Shown: positions 47,588 to 58,634, numbered from the stretch's first letter. The stretch: 64,000 bases of DNA from Tetranychus cinnabarinus (GCA_022266195.1 WHVY01000004.1:1195501-1259500), one strand, 5' to 3'. The notes: generated from the letters alone by a model not told the origin. A program made the numbers and translations.

Positions 47588-48282
47588 CATAAATGACTTG
47601 TATTGACATTTCACAATTAAACTGGTAATCAATTAAACTCACAGTCATTGATAATCAGGTAATACCATTTAATTAGCATGAAGTTAGTTGAGTTGGCAGA
47701 ATGACCTGAATCATTGAATCTGGTTAAAATGGTTTCATTTACTCATCAGCTTCTAATATAAGGCTCAATATATCAGTAGAAAGATGTTTCAAATCAAATC
47801 CATCCAATTGATTAGAATGTCTAATTGATTTTATTGATTCACACTTAATGGAACTTTAATGCCACCAGAATCCGGAAAAAACTATAGCAAAATCTTCTTC
47901 TTTTTTGGACATTCAAATGAGTTTAAATTAAGTGAAAGTGGTTTTGTGTTTCCAACCAAATCACTCAATCCAAGACTAATTTTAATAAAGGCTGCTTTCT
48001 GGTTAATTAATCAGCGATAGTAAAGTTGTCCAAGATTGATATAAAATGTTCACTTGGCTGTCGAGTTAAATCATTAGAGAAATGAAAATCATTGAGAGTT
48101 GACTGATCTTAAAGTGATAAACCAAAGTATCGACAGCTGTGATTAACGTCCAATTACCTCTAGTTTTTGTATTCAACTTCAACTTGTCCATTAGAGATTC
48201 GGATTTTCAATGTAATTTCTTGATTAATTCATTTTAATTGTAATACTAATTGTGTTTTTGTTTGGCCTTTTTCCCATTTTAG
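47588..48282. other. Upstream flank of the Pro/His-rich gene
   Basis: About 700 AT-rich bases. The acceptor ttttag immediately before the ATG at 48283 points to a 5' UTR intron whose donor lies in this stretch. No other feature. Confidence 0.4.
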
Positions 48283-48830
48283 ATGAAGGCAACAATTTTC
48301 ATCTGTTTATCAGCAATTGTGGTCATTCTTCTGACCCTTCCATCACCATCGGAGTCACTTTCTCGTCGTAAGATGATGAAAATGCAAAAGCTAGCAGCTT
48401 TGGCTTTAATCTTGAAACCAAGGAAGAAAATGCTTCCAATTCCAGTTCCGATTCCAATTCCGTGAGTAAATTTCTTGATTCCTATTGTGCCAAGTACTTA
48501 TCGCTGTTTCTCGACTCTTCACCGGATAGAATCTCCAAAGAAAAGATAATGATGATGCTTGGTAAAGAGGATGAAATGATGCACCATCAGGGTCACCATG
48601 ATCATGCAGTCAACACCGTCCCAATGCAGCCTCAACCTTTTGTTGCTCATCAATTTCGGGTTGCAGTTCAGTCTCCAGTTCCAATTCCTATTCCAATTCG
48701 TGTGCCTGTTCCTATGCCTGTGCCTGTCCAAGTTCCAGTTCCAGTTCAGGTTCCACCACCACCTCATCATCACCACCATCAAGAAGTTGTAGCTTACGAA
48801 TATCAACCAGAAGTAACCCAAACTTGGTAA
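48283..48830 (+). CDS. Secreted Pro/Val/Ile- and His-rich repeat protein
   Basis: Two exons, 48283-48461 and 48530-48830, with a 68-base GT-AG intron, giving 159 residues. A clear signal peptide (IFICLSAIVVILLTLPSPSES, residues 5-25) is followed by a Lys/Met/Leu-rich segment (MMKMQKLAALALILKPRKK), then alternating proline motifs of the type P-I-P / P-V-P on both sides of the intron, a His/Met-rich stretch (HHQGHHDHAV), more PVPIPIPIRVPVPMPVPVQV and a PPPP-HHHHH block. It looks like an extracellular structural (cuticle or silk-associated) or metal-binding protein. I recognise no named family. A rearranged fragment lies at 62394-62629, on the other side of the LDLR-like array. Confidence 0.8.
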
Positions 48831-48989
48831 GTAATGTAAACAGTTAATCCAAGTTCCTTAGCTAATGTCAGATCTCGATCTTTGCTTTTAACTTCATTTT
48901 CATTTTGATTCCTCATCAGTGGTCACCATTAACCGGACTTTTTTCATTATGAATAATCAACTTTATTCATCTCCCACCTTCACAAGGAA

Positions 48990-49500
48990 CACATTGGACC
49001 AAAATCGTAAAACCAGTTATTTTCACTGTAATCCTTTAACCTCACAAACCATTAGAATAAGAAATTTACCTCTTTTTTGACTAACTTTTGTCATGTTTTT
49101 TGATGAATGTTGTTTTTTGAAATTATACACAAAACATATTTTAATAAGCAATAAAGTATTATTATATTTAAACTAAATCACAATTTGAATTTACTCTTAC
49201 TGTTCATAAACAGCTAGAAAGGAGTCGTTGACTTGACAAGGTTGAAATTTAAAACATTTTTAAAAATAAATGAGTTTGACTCAAAAATTGAATCAAAGTT
49301 TAAGGTTATTAATTAATGACTGTTAATTTTTCATTGAACTGAAAAAACCGGGAGTCAAGATTTACTATGAAAAGCTAGTGTCATCTATGAACAGAAGAAC
49401 AAAGTTTTTTAATCAATTGTATTGTGTATTTATTAAATAAATTTTATTTATTTACGTATGAGTGTTGACTAGCTGATATTTTCTTTATGATTAAAAGACG
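48990..49500 (+). repeat. Array 3'-flank repeat, type 1 (upstream-most copy)
   Basis: Begins with ttggaccaaaatcgtaa, the last codons and stop of the LDLa tail seen after copy C (57805-57820), and continues with the same non-coding flank (ctagaaaggagtcgttg onward). It is the 3' flank of a copy whose gene body is absent, so it marks the left edge of the duplicated array. Confidence 0.8.
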
Positions 49501-49729
49501 GAGTCATCTGAGAATTATTTTTAGGCTTGAAATATTGACTTGATTTAACGATCAACTTTAAATTTTTATGATTAAATTTTCGTCAGTTAGATCAGGGAAT
49601 AAGTTAAATCAATAATTGTTGACCAAATGACTTAAATCTTGACATGAAAACTAAAATAACATCATTGATTTGATACTCAAAATGAAATGCAGAAATGCAT
49701 AGACATATTATTGTCATTGGATAATTGAC

Positions 49730-49954
49730 GGCTCCAAACAAAGGGAATGCAGTGATTAAAGTAATTTTGCTTACCAATCAAAGTTGATAAACACTCACAT
49801 TAAAGAGTGCATTCCAAATTGCTGTAGATTGTGTCTTGAAAACTCTTACAATATAATCTAATTCATTTCGTTATAGAAATGAGCTTAAAATACAAAATCT
49901 GTAGCTTTTCTACGACAAGTCAATATTTAACAGTGTCTAATAACGTCATTCACC
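49730..49954 (+). promoter_or_regulatory. Conserved leader of array copy A
   Basis: Sequence shared with copies B, C and D: attttgcttaccaatcaaag, then tgataaacactcacatt, then aacagtgtctaataacatca just before the start. It probably holds the promoter and 5' UTR of the family. Confidence 0.5.
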
Positions 49955-51705
49955 ATGAAAGGACAAAACACATCGTGTAAACGTTATTCACCATTTTTCA
50001 CTACTAACCATTGTTTAGTAACATTTTTGATCGTTATTTTATCCATCAATCGTTCCCATGCTTTTCGGTTCTGGTGGGCTGGATCAGAGCCTGTCGCTTC
50101 CACCACTGAGCCACCAGAAGTGATGACATCTTTTACTGGTGAATATTACCCAACTCCACCTCCATTTGATTATTCTACAATTAACAGACTCCAAAAAGTT
50201 ATCTGGTCCACTGAATTTCCTGAAATTTTTCACACGAGGCCACCTTATCTCACTGTGACACCAGAAGGAGCTCAAAAGACATTGGAAGTTTCTGGTGAAT
50301 TAGTTTTTTTTAAAGATGATACCACTAGACCATCAGTGAATCACTGGCCAACTTATCCATCTTTTACCACTAACAAGGCACCAGAGGAAAGTACACAGAT
50401 ATTTGGAGATGCTGGAAGAAGCAATGAGTCTCCTCCTGAAGCTGTTATCGATGAGCCAATACAAGAAAATCGCTCGCAATCTGTAAATCGTTATTCTAAA
50501 TGGTCTGAAGCTCTGATTCCTATTGACACTTTCACAGTTTTTCCCACTGAGACAACCGCAGAAAATCGTGGGGTATTCAGCGATTCATCTACTGAGGACG
50601 TTACTGATATGCTACCCAAAGATTCGACCAGGTTACCTGAAAGATCAACTACTACCAGCACTACTGAATCTACAGTTCAATCACAAATCTCTTACGACGT
50701 TTGGGTGCCAACTTCAACAGAAGGTGATCCAAAAATATTTGAAGATGTTACCCCTGAACCTTCAGTAGAGAATCCCTGGCCAACTGTGAATTGTCATGCC
50801 GATGAGTTTAATTGCCACTCGAAAAGGTTGTGTATTAGACCGCATTTGGTTTGTGATGGAATCAATGATTGTGATGATGGATCAGATGAGATTTCATGTC
50901 CAATAATTGATCCAGCGCACGATTGTAGGAATGGCGAATGTCCTCGGTCATTCGAACGTGACCCAAGTCCACCACGATGTGATAAATGGGAATGGAAAAA
51001 TATAGCATGCAAACATCACAAAGGAAAAGTACCTTTGATCGTCTTTTCCACACTGAATACCTTGTATGAGGCTAATTTACCAGAAGACCGTGCAAAAATA
51101 CATGTAAACAAGTCGCTTCAATTTGATTTGAGTGGAATAAGTGCTTTTGATTACGATAATTTCGACGATCTTTTAATTTGGTTAGATAAGGGTGCAAACA
51201 AGATATTTCGGGCAGCATTTCTTCAAAGATTTTTTAAGATGGTGATAAGTAAGTACATTTAACTTGTTATAAAATAATTGAATCTAGGTTTAATTTTGAG
51301 ATAAGCTAATACCTCTACCTTTTCCAAGGCTTTAACGGAATTAAAATTAATTCTACAATCCTCGAACGCGAAGTATATGCTCATGGGACTTATAAAATTC
51401 ATGTATTTGTTTATGATTGGATGAAAAAAGCTGTAATCTGGATTGATGACTATGAAATCAGATCAAAGAAATTTCTGAGAGCTTGGTACGAGAGTGTATG
51501 TTTTAAGTATTGAAACGAGCAGTTAATTCGTTCTTTGAGCAATCTAATTTCACTATTTTCTTACTCCAACTGAACAGCCGACTGAACTTTACCGTACTTT
51601 GGATCCTTCTTATGATAGACCTGGGTCTATCACTATCGATGTCAAGAAACGTTGCATCTTTTGGACAAATATTGGTGCCAATCCAAACAGTTTTGGTTTT
51701 ACTAA

Positions 51706-52244
51706 CAAGGGGTCGGCATGAAGTGGTAATCGAGTTTCGTAATGAAATATATATTTTTAGATAGCCCACCAGGAGTACATAAAAAGTGAAACGTAGTAAG
51801 TGCCCGTTTTTTTATTAACGAAAGTTATTGGCACTTTTATGGCGAGCCCAAGCATATCTCTATGCATTATTCTGAAATTTTTTGATGCGAACAAAAATTG
51901 AGACAATTTTACGAAAATTTGAAAAATGAACATTAAGTAATTATTTCAATCAATGAGTGAGTCTCAGAGGCCAATCATGGCAATTACTGATCATAAACAT
52001 GAGATTTTTTCATCAAATGTTCATTTTTCAAATTTTCGTAAAATTGTCTCAATTTTTGTTCGCATCAAAAAATTTCAGAATAATGCATAGAGATATGCTT
52101 GGGCTCGCCATAAAAGTGCCAATAACTTTCGTTAATAAAAAAACGGGCACTTACTACGTTTCACTTTTTATGTACTCCTGGTGGGCTATCCAAAAATATA
52201 TATTTCATTAGGAAACTCGATTACCACTTCATGCCGACCCCTTG
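51706..52244. mobile_element. Inverted-repeat miniature transposon 1 (3-base target duplication TAA)
   Basis: Arms of about 227 bases (51706-51932 and 52017-52244) are near-perfect reverse complements, with an 84-base centre. The ends read caaggggtcggc / gccgaccccttg. Comparison with copies C and D shows the empty site had one TAA, now doubled at 51703-51705 and 52245-52247. A TTA/TAA 3-base duplication is typical of PIF/Harbinger elements. There is no transposase, so the superfamily is tentative. Confidence 0.85.
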
Positions 52245-52487
52245 TAAGTACATTGAGCGAATCGATATAAGTGATGAACCTAGCACCGAAAAAATAGTTG
52301 AATCGAACATCTTTCGTCCAGTTGGTTTAGCCGTTGACACTAAAAACACCAAAGTCTATTGGATTGATGGCTTATATGGTACATTGGAATCGATCGGATA
52401 TGATGGAACCAATCGTATCATTTTGTATAGATCTTTGCCCTTCATGGATGAACTCATATCAATGGACATATTTACAAATTATTTGTA

Positions 52488-52959
52488 TTAGGTTGGCCGG
52501 ATACAGTTTAGGGTCGAGTTTTATTTTATTGAAATTCATGTGATTATCGCACAGAGATGAATATTGGTACTTAGCATCTTACAATATTCATGCATTTTTT
52601 GCAGTTAACAAAAATTGATAATCTCAATTAATTGCTGAGATATTCTAATTTAATCGAAAAATGGGAAAATTTTTTATGCCCTATTCTTTAACATTGATTT
52701 AAATCAAAAATACAGTTTTGCAAAGGGTCCCCCCTTTGGACATTTTTCACTTTTTTAGCGTTTTTTCGCAATTTATTTTTTCCCATTTTTCGATTAAATT
52801 AGAATATCTCAGCAATTAATTGAGATAATCAATTTTTGTTAACTGCAAAAAATGCATGAATATTGTAAGATGCTAAGTACCAATATTCATCTCTGTGCGA
52901 TAATCACATGAATTTCAATAAAATAAAACTCGACCCTAAACTGTATCCGGCCAACCTAA
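52488..52959. mobile_element. Inverted-repeat miniature transposon 2 (mariner-like, TA duplication)
   Basis: Arms of about 182 bases (52488-52669 and 52777-52959), with ends ttaggttggccgg / ccggccaacctaa. The TA at 52486-52487 and 52960-52961 is a single TA in the paralogues (ttgtacttcactga). The ttaggttgg end is typical of mariner terminal repeats. No ORF for a transposase. Confidence 0.88.
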
Positions 52960-53139
52960 TACTTCACTGATAAGGCAAACAGTACAATCCAACGTATCAA
53001 TATAAACAATGCAGTCAAAAAAGTCGATACATTGGTATCGGCACCTAATGGTCTACCTACATGCGTTAGAATAATTGACCCGAGTGTACAATCTTCGTAT
53101 TATTTCGGCAATAATAAAGTAGTGACGACATAGAACCCT

Positions 53140-53400
53140 AATTTTATCTATTGAATGGCCTTTCTCTTCCTGTTCGAAGTGATTTGATTCATGTATGCAA
53201 GAGACTAATTAAAAATAAAATTTTTTGCTCAAATTAATTGATCATTGCAAGAGACTTGGAGGAATCATAATCAAAGAAAAATGAAATTAAATAAGTTAAA
53301 CTTATCCCAGAAGAAAGCATTGGGAGAGATTCTGATCTCAATGCAAAAAATCATGTACAACTCTGATGGAATGAATTGGAAGAATCATCAATAACGATAC
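53140..53400 (+). repeat. Array 3'-flank repeat, type 2 (after copy A)
   Basis: Shares tttgattcatgtat and cccagaag...atgcaaaaaatcatgta segments with 60660-60895 after copy D. Non-coding. It indicates that A and D descend from one duplication unit. Confidence 0.7.
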
Positions 53401-53984
53401 AATCGATGCTCATCACACCATGAGCTTCTTGTCTTGGTCTGTAACATAAATTGTTTTATGTAATACATGTAACATTTAAAAATTAAGTGTTTAAATTGAG
53501 AAAGAGAAATGGTCCAAATTATTCTCCTCTTTCTCTATTCTGTCTATTTCCCTGTCTTGATAAATCAATATTTCTTATTCTTAACAATGGTCAGAATGGC
53601 AAAACAGACTCTTTATTGAGGGGAGTTGAAATTTAAGTTGTAACTTGAAAATGACAGGAACTATAATAGTGCTTGGTCAATTGGACTTGTTACTGAATTA
53701 ATTATTTGTTTAACTAAATTTTAGTTAATTCAATTGGAGTTATTATTCGCTAAATGATTGTTATTAATAAATGTTATTTAATGGAGTTGGAATGTGACAT
53801 ACATTTATGCGAAATATTAATCATTGATTTTATACAAAAAATAAAAATGAAATCGCATGTAGAACCTTCCGTTTAATGGTAAAACAGAGATAGACGATAA
53901 GATAGACGATAGATAAACGAAGGACTATCTGAAGGAGAAATACAAAATGCTGACATTAGTTTCCATATTACAGTCATTAGATAA
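53401..53984. other. Array spacer between copies A and B
   Basis: About 580 bases, AT-rich, without a gene. Pieces near 53.8-53.98 kb resemble the spacer upstream of the other copies (tgctgac-tt...cat onward). Confidence 0.4.
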
Positions 53985-54227
53985 TTGAGGGCACCAAACA
54001 AACTGATTAAAGTAATTTTGCTTACCAATCAAAGTTGATAAACACTCATATTGAAGCATTTATTAATATTTCAAATGGTTGCTGATTATGTCTTGAAAAC
54101 TCTTGCAATATAATCTAATTCATTTCGTTATAGAAATGAGCTTAAAATACAAAATCTGTGGCTTTTCAACTACAAATCAATATTTAATAGTGTCTAATAA
54201 CGTGAGTTAGTGTTAACATCAATCACC
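53985..54227 (+). promoter_or_regulatory. Conserved leader of array copy B
   Basis: The same leader as copies A, C and D (attttgcttaccaatcaaag; tgataaacactcatatt; aatagtgtctaataacg). An extra 9-base stretch (gtgagttag) precedes the start region. Confidence 0.5.
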
Positions 54228-54526
54228 ATAAAAGGAGAAAACTTATCATGGAAACGTTATTCATCATGTGTCACCTTAAATCATTGTTTATTAACATTTT
54301 TGATCGGTATTTCATGTGTCAATTATTCCCATGGTTTTTGGGATTGGGTGCCTGATTTCAGCCGTTTCTGGCGATCAATAGTGTATGAACCTTGTCCCGG
54401 TGAGTTTGAGTGCCATTCGCAAAGGTTATGTGTTAGATACGATTTGCTTTGTGATGGAATCAATGATTGTGATGACGGCTCAGATGAACTTACTGCATGT
54501 GAAGGTATACTGTACATTAACAGCTA
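54228..54526 (+). pseudogene. LDLR-like secreted gene, copy B, start lost and body deleted
   Basis: Where A, C and D have ATG, B has ATA (54228-54230), and no other in-frame ATG occurs before the LDLa module. The signal peptide region (LLTFLIGISCVNYSHG) and LDLa module (CPGEFECHSQRLCVRYDLLC, DGINDCDDGSDE) are intact. Directly after the module (about 54504) the sequence jumps to the type-1 3' flank (tactgtacattaacagct), so the propeller exons were deleted. A TA-flanked element follows at 54527. This is an inactive stub. Confidence 0.85.
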
Positions 54527-55048
54527 CACGGTGCTCAAATGGCTTCTTAAAGTTTAAAGTTCTATAACTTTTTTAATTCAACTATTTTTTTAAATTTCTT
54601 TTTATTGATAATTTCTAGGGTTAAAAGGATTTTAATTAATTTAATTTTCCAAAATGATATTTCTGTTTAGTGATAACAAGGAGAAAAAGTTAACAAAATG
54701 GTCACCTATTTTTTCAATTTTTTGTTTCGTCGTTTTAGCCACTTTTTTAGATATTGCTTTTTTCGGGTCAAAAATTGATTTTTTTAGTTCGAAAGGTAGT
54801 GATTCATTCAGAGGATCTCATTAAAATAAATTAGAATTCAATTTAATTGCCTAAAATCTGGTTTAACCACTAATTTGCGCATTTTCTGCCAAAAATAAGA
54901 AATTTTAAGAAACGCGCTTTCGAATTTTTGATCACGGTAATAGAATTCCTTTCGTGTCCGTAAGATCCAGAAAAAAAATCATAGATTTTGCTTCAGTCGT
55001 TAGCGAGTAATTAAAATTCAAAGTTTAAAAGCTCATTTGAGCACCGTG
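54527..55048. mobile_element. TA-flanked inverted-repeat element 3
   Basis: Ends cacggtgctcaaatgg and catttgagcaccgtg (15-base inverted core, then a weaker continuation around ttaaagttt / aactttgaa). TA on both sides (54525-54526, 55049-55050). It sits inside the type-1 flank repeat, which is continuous in the other copies (cagctagaaaggag). 522 bases with no transposase ORF. Confidence 0.8.
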
Positions 55049-55490
55049 TATAAAGGAGCCGTTGACTTGACAGGATTGAAATTTAAAACATATTTAAAAA
55101 TGAATGAATTTGACTCGGGATTTTAATCAAAGTTGCAGGTTATTAATTAATGACTGGTTTGTTTTTGATTGAACTGAAAAAGCCGAGAGTCAAGATTTGT
55201 ATGAAGAGCTAGTGTTAACTATGAACAGAGAAACAAAGTTTTTTAATTATTTGTATTTATTAAATAAATTTTATTTATTTATTTATGAGGGTTGACTAGC
55301 TGATATTTTCATTATGATTAGAAGACGGAGTCATCTGAATATCTTTTTTGCTTGAAATATTGACTTGATTAAACGATCAACTTTAAAATTTTATGATTAA
55401 ATTTTCGTCAATTAGATCAGTGAATAAGTTAAATCAATAATTGTTGACCAAATGATTTAAATCTCGACATGAAAACTAAAATAAAGGGTA
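55049..55490 (+). repeat. Array 3'-flank repeat, type 1 (after copy B)
   Basis: Continues the flank cut by element 3: aaaggagccgttgacttgac onward matches 49215-49690 and 58035-58500. Non-coding. Confidence 0.75.
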
Positions 55491-55734
55491 TTAAGGTTCA
55501 TTTCTACCAAAACTGAGGGAACAGTTATCATCATTTTCATCTTAATCTTAAGGTAATCTTATATTTCTTACCTCCGATTCTGGTAGCAATGAACCTCAAC
55601 ATTGATTTGATACACAAAATGAAAATGAAATCTCAGGTAGAGCCTGAGAGATTTCTTAAACGCATCAATATCTGATAGAAGACTGAAAAATGCTGACTTT
55701 CGTATACATATTACTGTCATTCGATAATTGACGG

Positions 55735-55957
55735 CTCCGAACAAAGGGCATGCAGTGATAAAAGTAATTTTGCTTACCAATCAAAGTTGATAAACACTCA
55801 CATTGAAGAGTTTATTCCAATTGGTTGTAGATTATGTTTTGAAAACTCTTTCAATACAATCTTATTCATTTCATGATAAAAATGAGCATAAAATACAAAA
55901 TCTGTGGCTTTTCAACGACAAATCAATATTTAACAGTGTCTAATAACATCAATCACC
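55735..55957 (+). promoter_or_regulatory. Conserved leader of array copy C
   Basis: Carries the family leader (gacggctccgaacaaagg, attttgcttaccaatcaaag, aacagtgtctaataacatca) ending at the ATG at 55958. Confidence 0.5.
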
Positions 55958-57429
55958 ATGAAAGAACAAAACAAATCATGGAAACGTTATTCATCATGTG
56001 TCACCTTAAATCATTGTTTATTAACATTTTTGATCGTTATTTCATGTGTCAATTATTCCCATGGTTTTTGGGATTGGGTGCCTTTCTGGTCATCACAGCA
56101 GGATGCTCGGCCAACGTCGATTTGTGGTGTCGGTGAGTTTAGTTGCCACTCGAAAACGTGGTGTTTTAAATCGAACCGGATTTGTAATGGATTCAATGAT
56201 TGTTGGGATGGATCAGATGAGCTCATATGTCCAAATAAAACTTCAATAATTTATCCAGCTTTAAATTGTATCGGTGGCGAATGTCCTTTGTCATACATAA
56301 ATAAAGAGATTTCACCTCGCTGTGATATATGGGATGATAGAGATGTAGCATGTAGACATCACAAAGGAAAACCTTTGATCGCCTTTTCCACATTAAATGC
56401 CTTGTATGAGACTAGGTTACCAGTAGATCGTTCAAAAATACAAGTAAACGCGACACTCCAACAAATAAATTTGACTGAAATAGATGCTTTTGATTACGAT
56501 AATTTGGACGATCTTTTAATTTGGTTAGATAATAGTGCAGAAAAGATATTTTGGGGAAAATTCGTTCAGAGTAAGTAACCTTTAACTTGATAAATGAAAA
56601 TTGAATTTAGGTTGAATTTTGACTTAAGTTAAGACCATTACCTTTTTAAATGTCTTTCAGCTGATAAAGTTGAAATGCTTGGCAGTCAAGTAACTGTTAA
56701 TGGGATAAATATGATTTTTGGATTCGCTTATGATTGGAAGTACCAAGCTATAATCTGGATAGATAGATATGGAATCCGCTCAAAAAGATTGTATTATGAG
56801 ATGGAGGTATGTTTTGATTATTGTAACGGGCAGTTAATTTGATTCTTTAAGAAATCTAATTTTACTATTTTCTCACTCCAACTGAACAGCAACCTAAGCT
56901 TTACCGTACTTTGGATCTTGATTATGATTACCCTGGATGTATCACTATCGATGTCAAGAAACGTTTAATCTTTTGGACAAGTATTGGTACCGATCCAGGC
57001 AGAGTTATTGATTATCCTAAGTTCATCGAGCGAATCGATATAAGTGGTGAACCTGAAACCAAAAAAATAGTTGAAACGAACATCTTTGAGCCAGTTGGCT
57101 TAGCCCTCGACACTAGACAAAAAAAAGTCTATTGGTTTGATAGTGTATTTGGTACGATGGAATCGGCCGGATATGATGGAAGCAATCGTATCATTTTGTA
57201 TAGATCTTTGCCCTTCATAGGTAATCGCATATCAATGGACATATTTTCAAATTATTTGTACTTCACTGATAAGGTAAACAGTAAAATCCATCGAATCAAT
57301 ATAAACAGTGCAGTCAGTAAAGTTGATACATTGATATCTGTACCTAATGGTCCACCTACATGGATTAAAATAGTTAACCCTATGTCAATGTTGGGGGAAT
57401 ACTTGTATTTCAGTTTCGAAGAAATGTGA
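55958..57429 (+). CDS. LDLR-like secreted protein, copy C (LDLa + YWTD propeller)
   Basis: Exons 55958-56570, 56661-56806 and 56890-57429 with matching phases, giving 432 residues. The signal peptide ends near SHG (residue 36). One LDLa module at Cys56-Cys91 with the calcium motif D-x-W-D-G-S-D-E. Next is a linker with six Cys, then a propeller-like region with YWTD variants: LLIWLDNS, IIWIDRYG, LIFWTSIG, VYWFDSVFG, LYFTDKVN. LDLR-type propellers fold from six such repeats; about five are visible. No membrane segment, so secretion is expected. The stop at 57429 may be a derived truncation, because LDLa modules follow in other frames (see 57430-57820). Confidence 0.8.
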
Positions 57430-57820
57430 TGGAACTCCTTTATTGTAAAGATGGTTCCGATAAAAAATGTTTGCATCATGGATGTGATGAAAAGTTATTT
57501 AAATGTACAAATGGTAAATGTATTCCCAAAAATTGGCTTTGTGATTCAGAAGATGATTGCAGTGACAAATCAGACGAAACTGTAAAGTCTCGGATCCACC
57601 TTCCAAGTTTCATCGATAAATCATTAAAATGTAATGATATTATAGATTGTCCTGATGGATCGACGAAACGTCGAACGAAACTGACGAAAAAGAATGTGGT
57701 CATGAATGTTCAGAAAAGGAGTTTAGGTGTGACGATGGTACTTGCATTGACAAATCATTCCGTTGTGATCAAGAGTTTGACTGTAAAGATAAAAGTGATG
57801 AGATTGGACCAAAATCGTAA
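57430..57820 (+). pseudogene. Decayed C-terminal LDLa cluster of copy C
   Basis: Beyond the stop of copy C, one frame carries an intact LDLa module (CDEKLFKCTNGKCIPKNWLC with DSEDDCSDKSDE) and part of a second (KCNDIIDCPDGS). A one-base loss near 57658-57664 shifts the frame. In the next frame another module follows (CSEKEFRCDDGTCIDKSFRC ending CKDKSDEIG) up to TAA at 57818. The propeller, first module and last module lie in three different frames, so either there are two frameshifts or one unrecognised intron plus one frameshift. Ancestral proteins probably had several C-terminal LDLa modules. Confidence 0.75.
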
Positions 57821-58400
57821 ACCAGTTAACCGATGTTATTATCACTGTAATCCTTTAACCTTACAAATCATTAGAATAAAAAATTTACCTATTTTTGACC
57901 AACTTTTTCATGTTTTTTGATGAATGGCTTTTTTTGAAATTTTACCCAAAACATATTTAAATAAGCAATAAAATATTATTATAGTTAAACTGCATAACAA
58001 TTTGAATTTATTTTACTGTACTATCTACCATTTACAGCTAGAAAGGAGTCGTTGGCTTGACAAGGTTGAAATTTAAAACATATGTAAAGATAAATGAGTT
58101 TGACTCAAAAATTGAATCAAAGTTTAAGGTTATTAATTAATGACTGTTAATTTTTCATTGAACTGAAAAAACCGGGAGTCAAGATTTACTATGAAAAGCT
58201 AGTGTCATCTATGAACAGAAGAACAAAGTTTTTTAATAATTGTGTATATCAATGTTTGACACTTTTTTTGATCATTTATTTATTAGGGTTGATTAGCTGA
58301 TGTGTTCATCATGATAAGAAGACGAAATTGTCTGAGAATTATTGTATTGCTTGAAATATCAGCTTGATTAAACGATTAATTTTGCTTTGAATAGCAGAAT
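57821..58400 (+). repeat. Array 3'-flank repeat, type 1 (after copy C)
   Basis: The reference copy of the flank, directly following the LDLa tail. Matches 49008-49500 and 55049-55490. Non-coding; contains the likely 3' UTR of the ancestral gene (aataaaatattattat near 57967). Confidence 0.75.
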
Positions 58401-58634
58401 TTTCTTCAATTAGATTAGGTAATACAGTTAAGTGTAAGTTAAATCAATGATTGTTGACCAAATGATTTAAATTTTGACATGAAAACTGAAATAACATCAT
58501 TGATTCGATATAAAAAAATGAAAATGAAATATCATGTGAGCCTTCAGTTTGATGGAAAAAGTAGATTTCTTAAACGAGTCAATATCTGATAGAGGACTGC
58601 AAAATGCTGACTTTCGTATACATATTGCTGTCAT

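Larger units (their letters stand above)
49955..53133 (+). pseudogene. LDLR-like secreted gene, copy A, broken by two inverted-repeat elements
   Basis: Exon 1 is 49955-51248, exon 2 is 51329-51495 and exon 3 begins at 51578. A signal peptide (to about residue 36) leads to a Ser/Thr/Pro-rich region of some 230 residues (about 45-275) not found in the other copies, then one LDLa module (Cys280-Cys315, with DGINDCDDGSDE), and a YWTD-type propeller (LLIWLDKG, VIWIDDYE, CIFWTN, VYWIDG). Exon 3 is interrupted at 51705 by a 539-base element that puts a stop in frame within a few codons, and again at 52487 by a 472-base element. The coding remains resume at 52248-52487 and 52962-53133 (YFTDKANS onward) in the frames expected if both insertions are removed. 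Apart from the insertions I saw no other disabling change, so the damage is recent. Confidence 0.85.

Noticed and set aside
48519..48821. Minus-strand ORF opposite the Pro/His-rich gene (Trp/Asn/Arg repeats)
   Set aside because: It is the mirror of the proline repeats; the plus strand has a signal peptide and a good intron.
50284..50780. Possibility that copy A's Ser/Thr-rich region is an intron
   Set aside because: The frame is fully open across it, it has protein-like composition, and no matching splice pair was needed to keep the frame.
51957..52211. ORFs inside transposon 1
   Set aside because: They run across an inverted repeat arm and show no transposase motifs.
51706..52959. Idea that the two inverted-repeat elements act as new introns in copy A
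   Set aside because: Neither insertion has GT at its left border and AG at its right border positioned to restore the frame, and both follow the pattern of target-site duplication. RNA would be decisive.
55873..56136. Second-frame ORF with METLFIMCHLKSL at the start of copy C, repeated in D (58856-59047) and B
   Set aside because: It overlaps the signal peptide region of the true frame, lacks the LDLa match, and is repeated only because the copies are nearly identical DNA.
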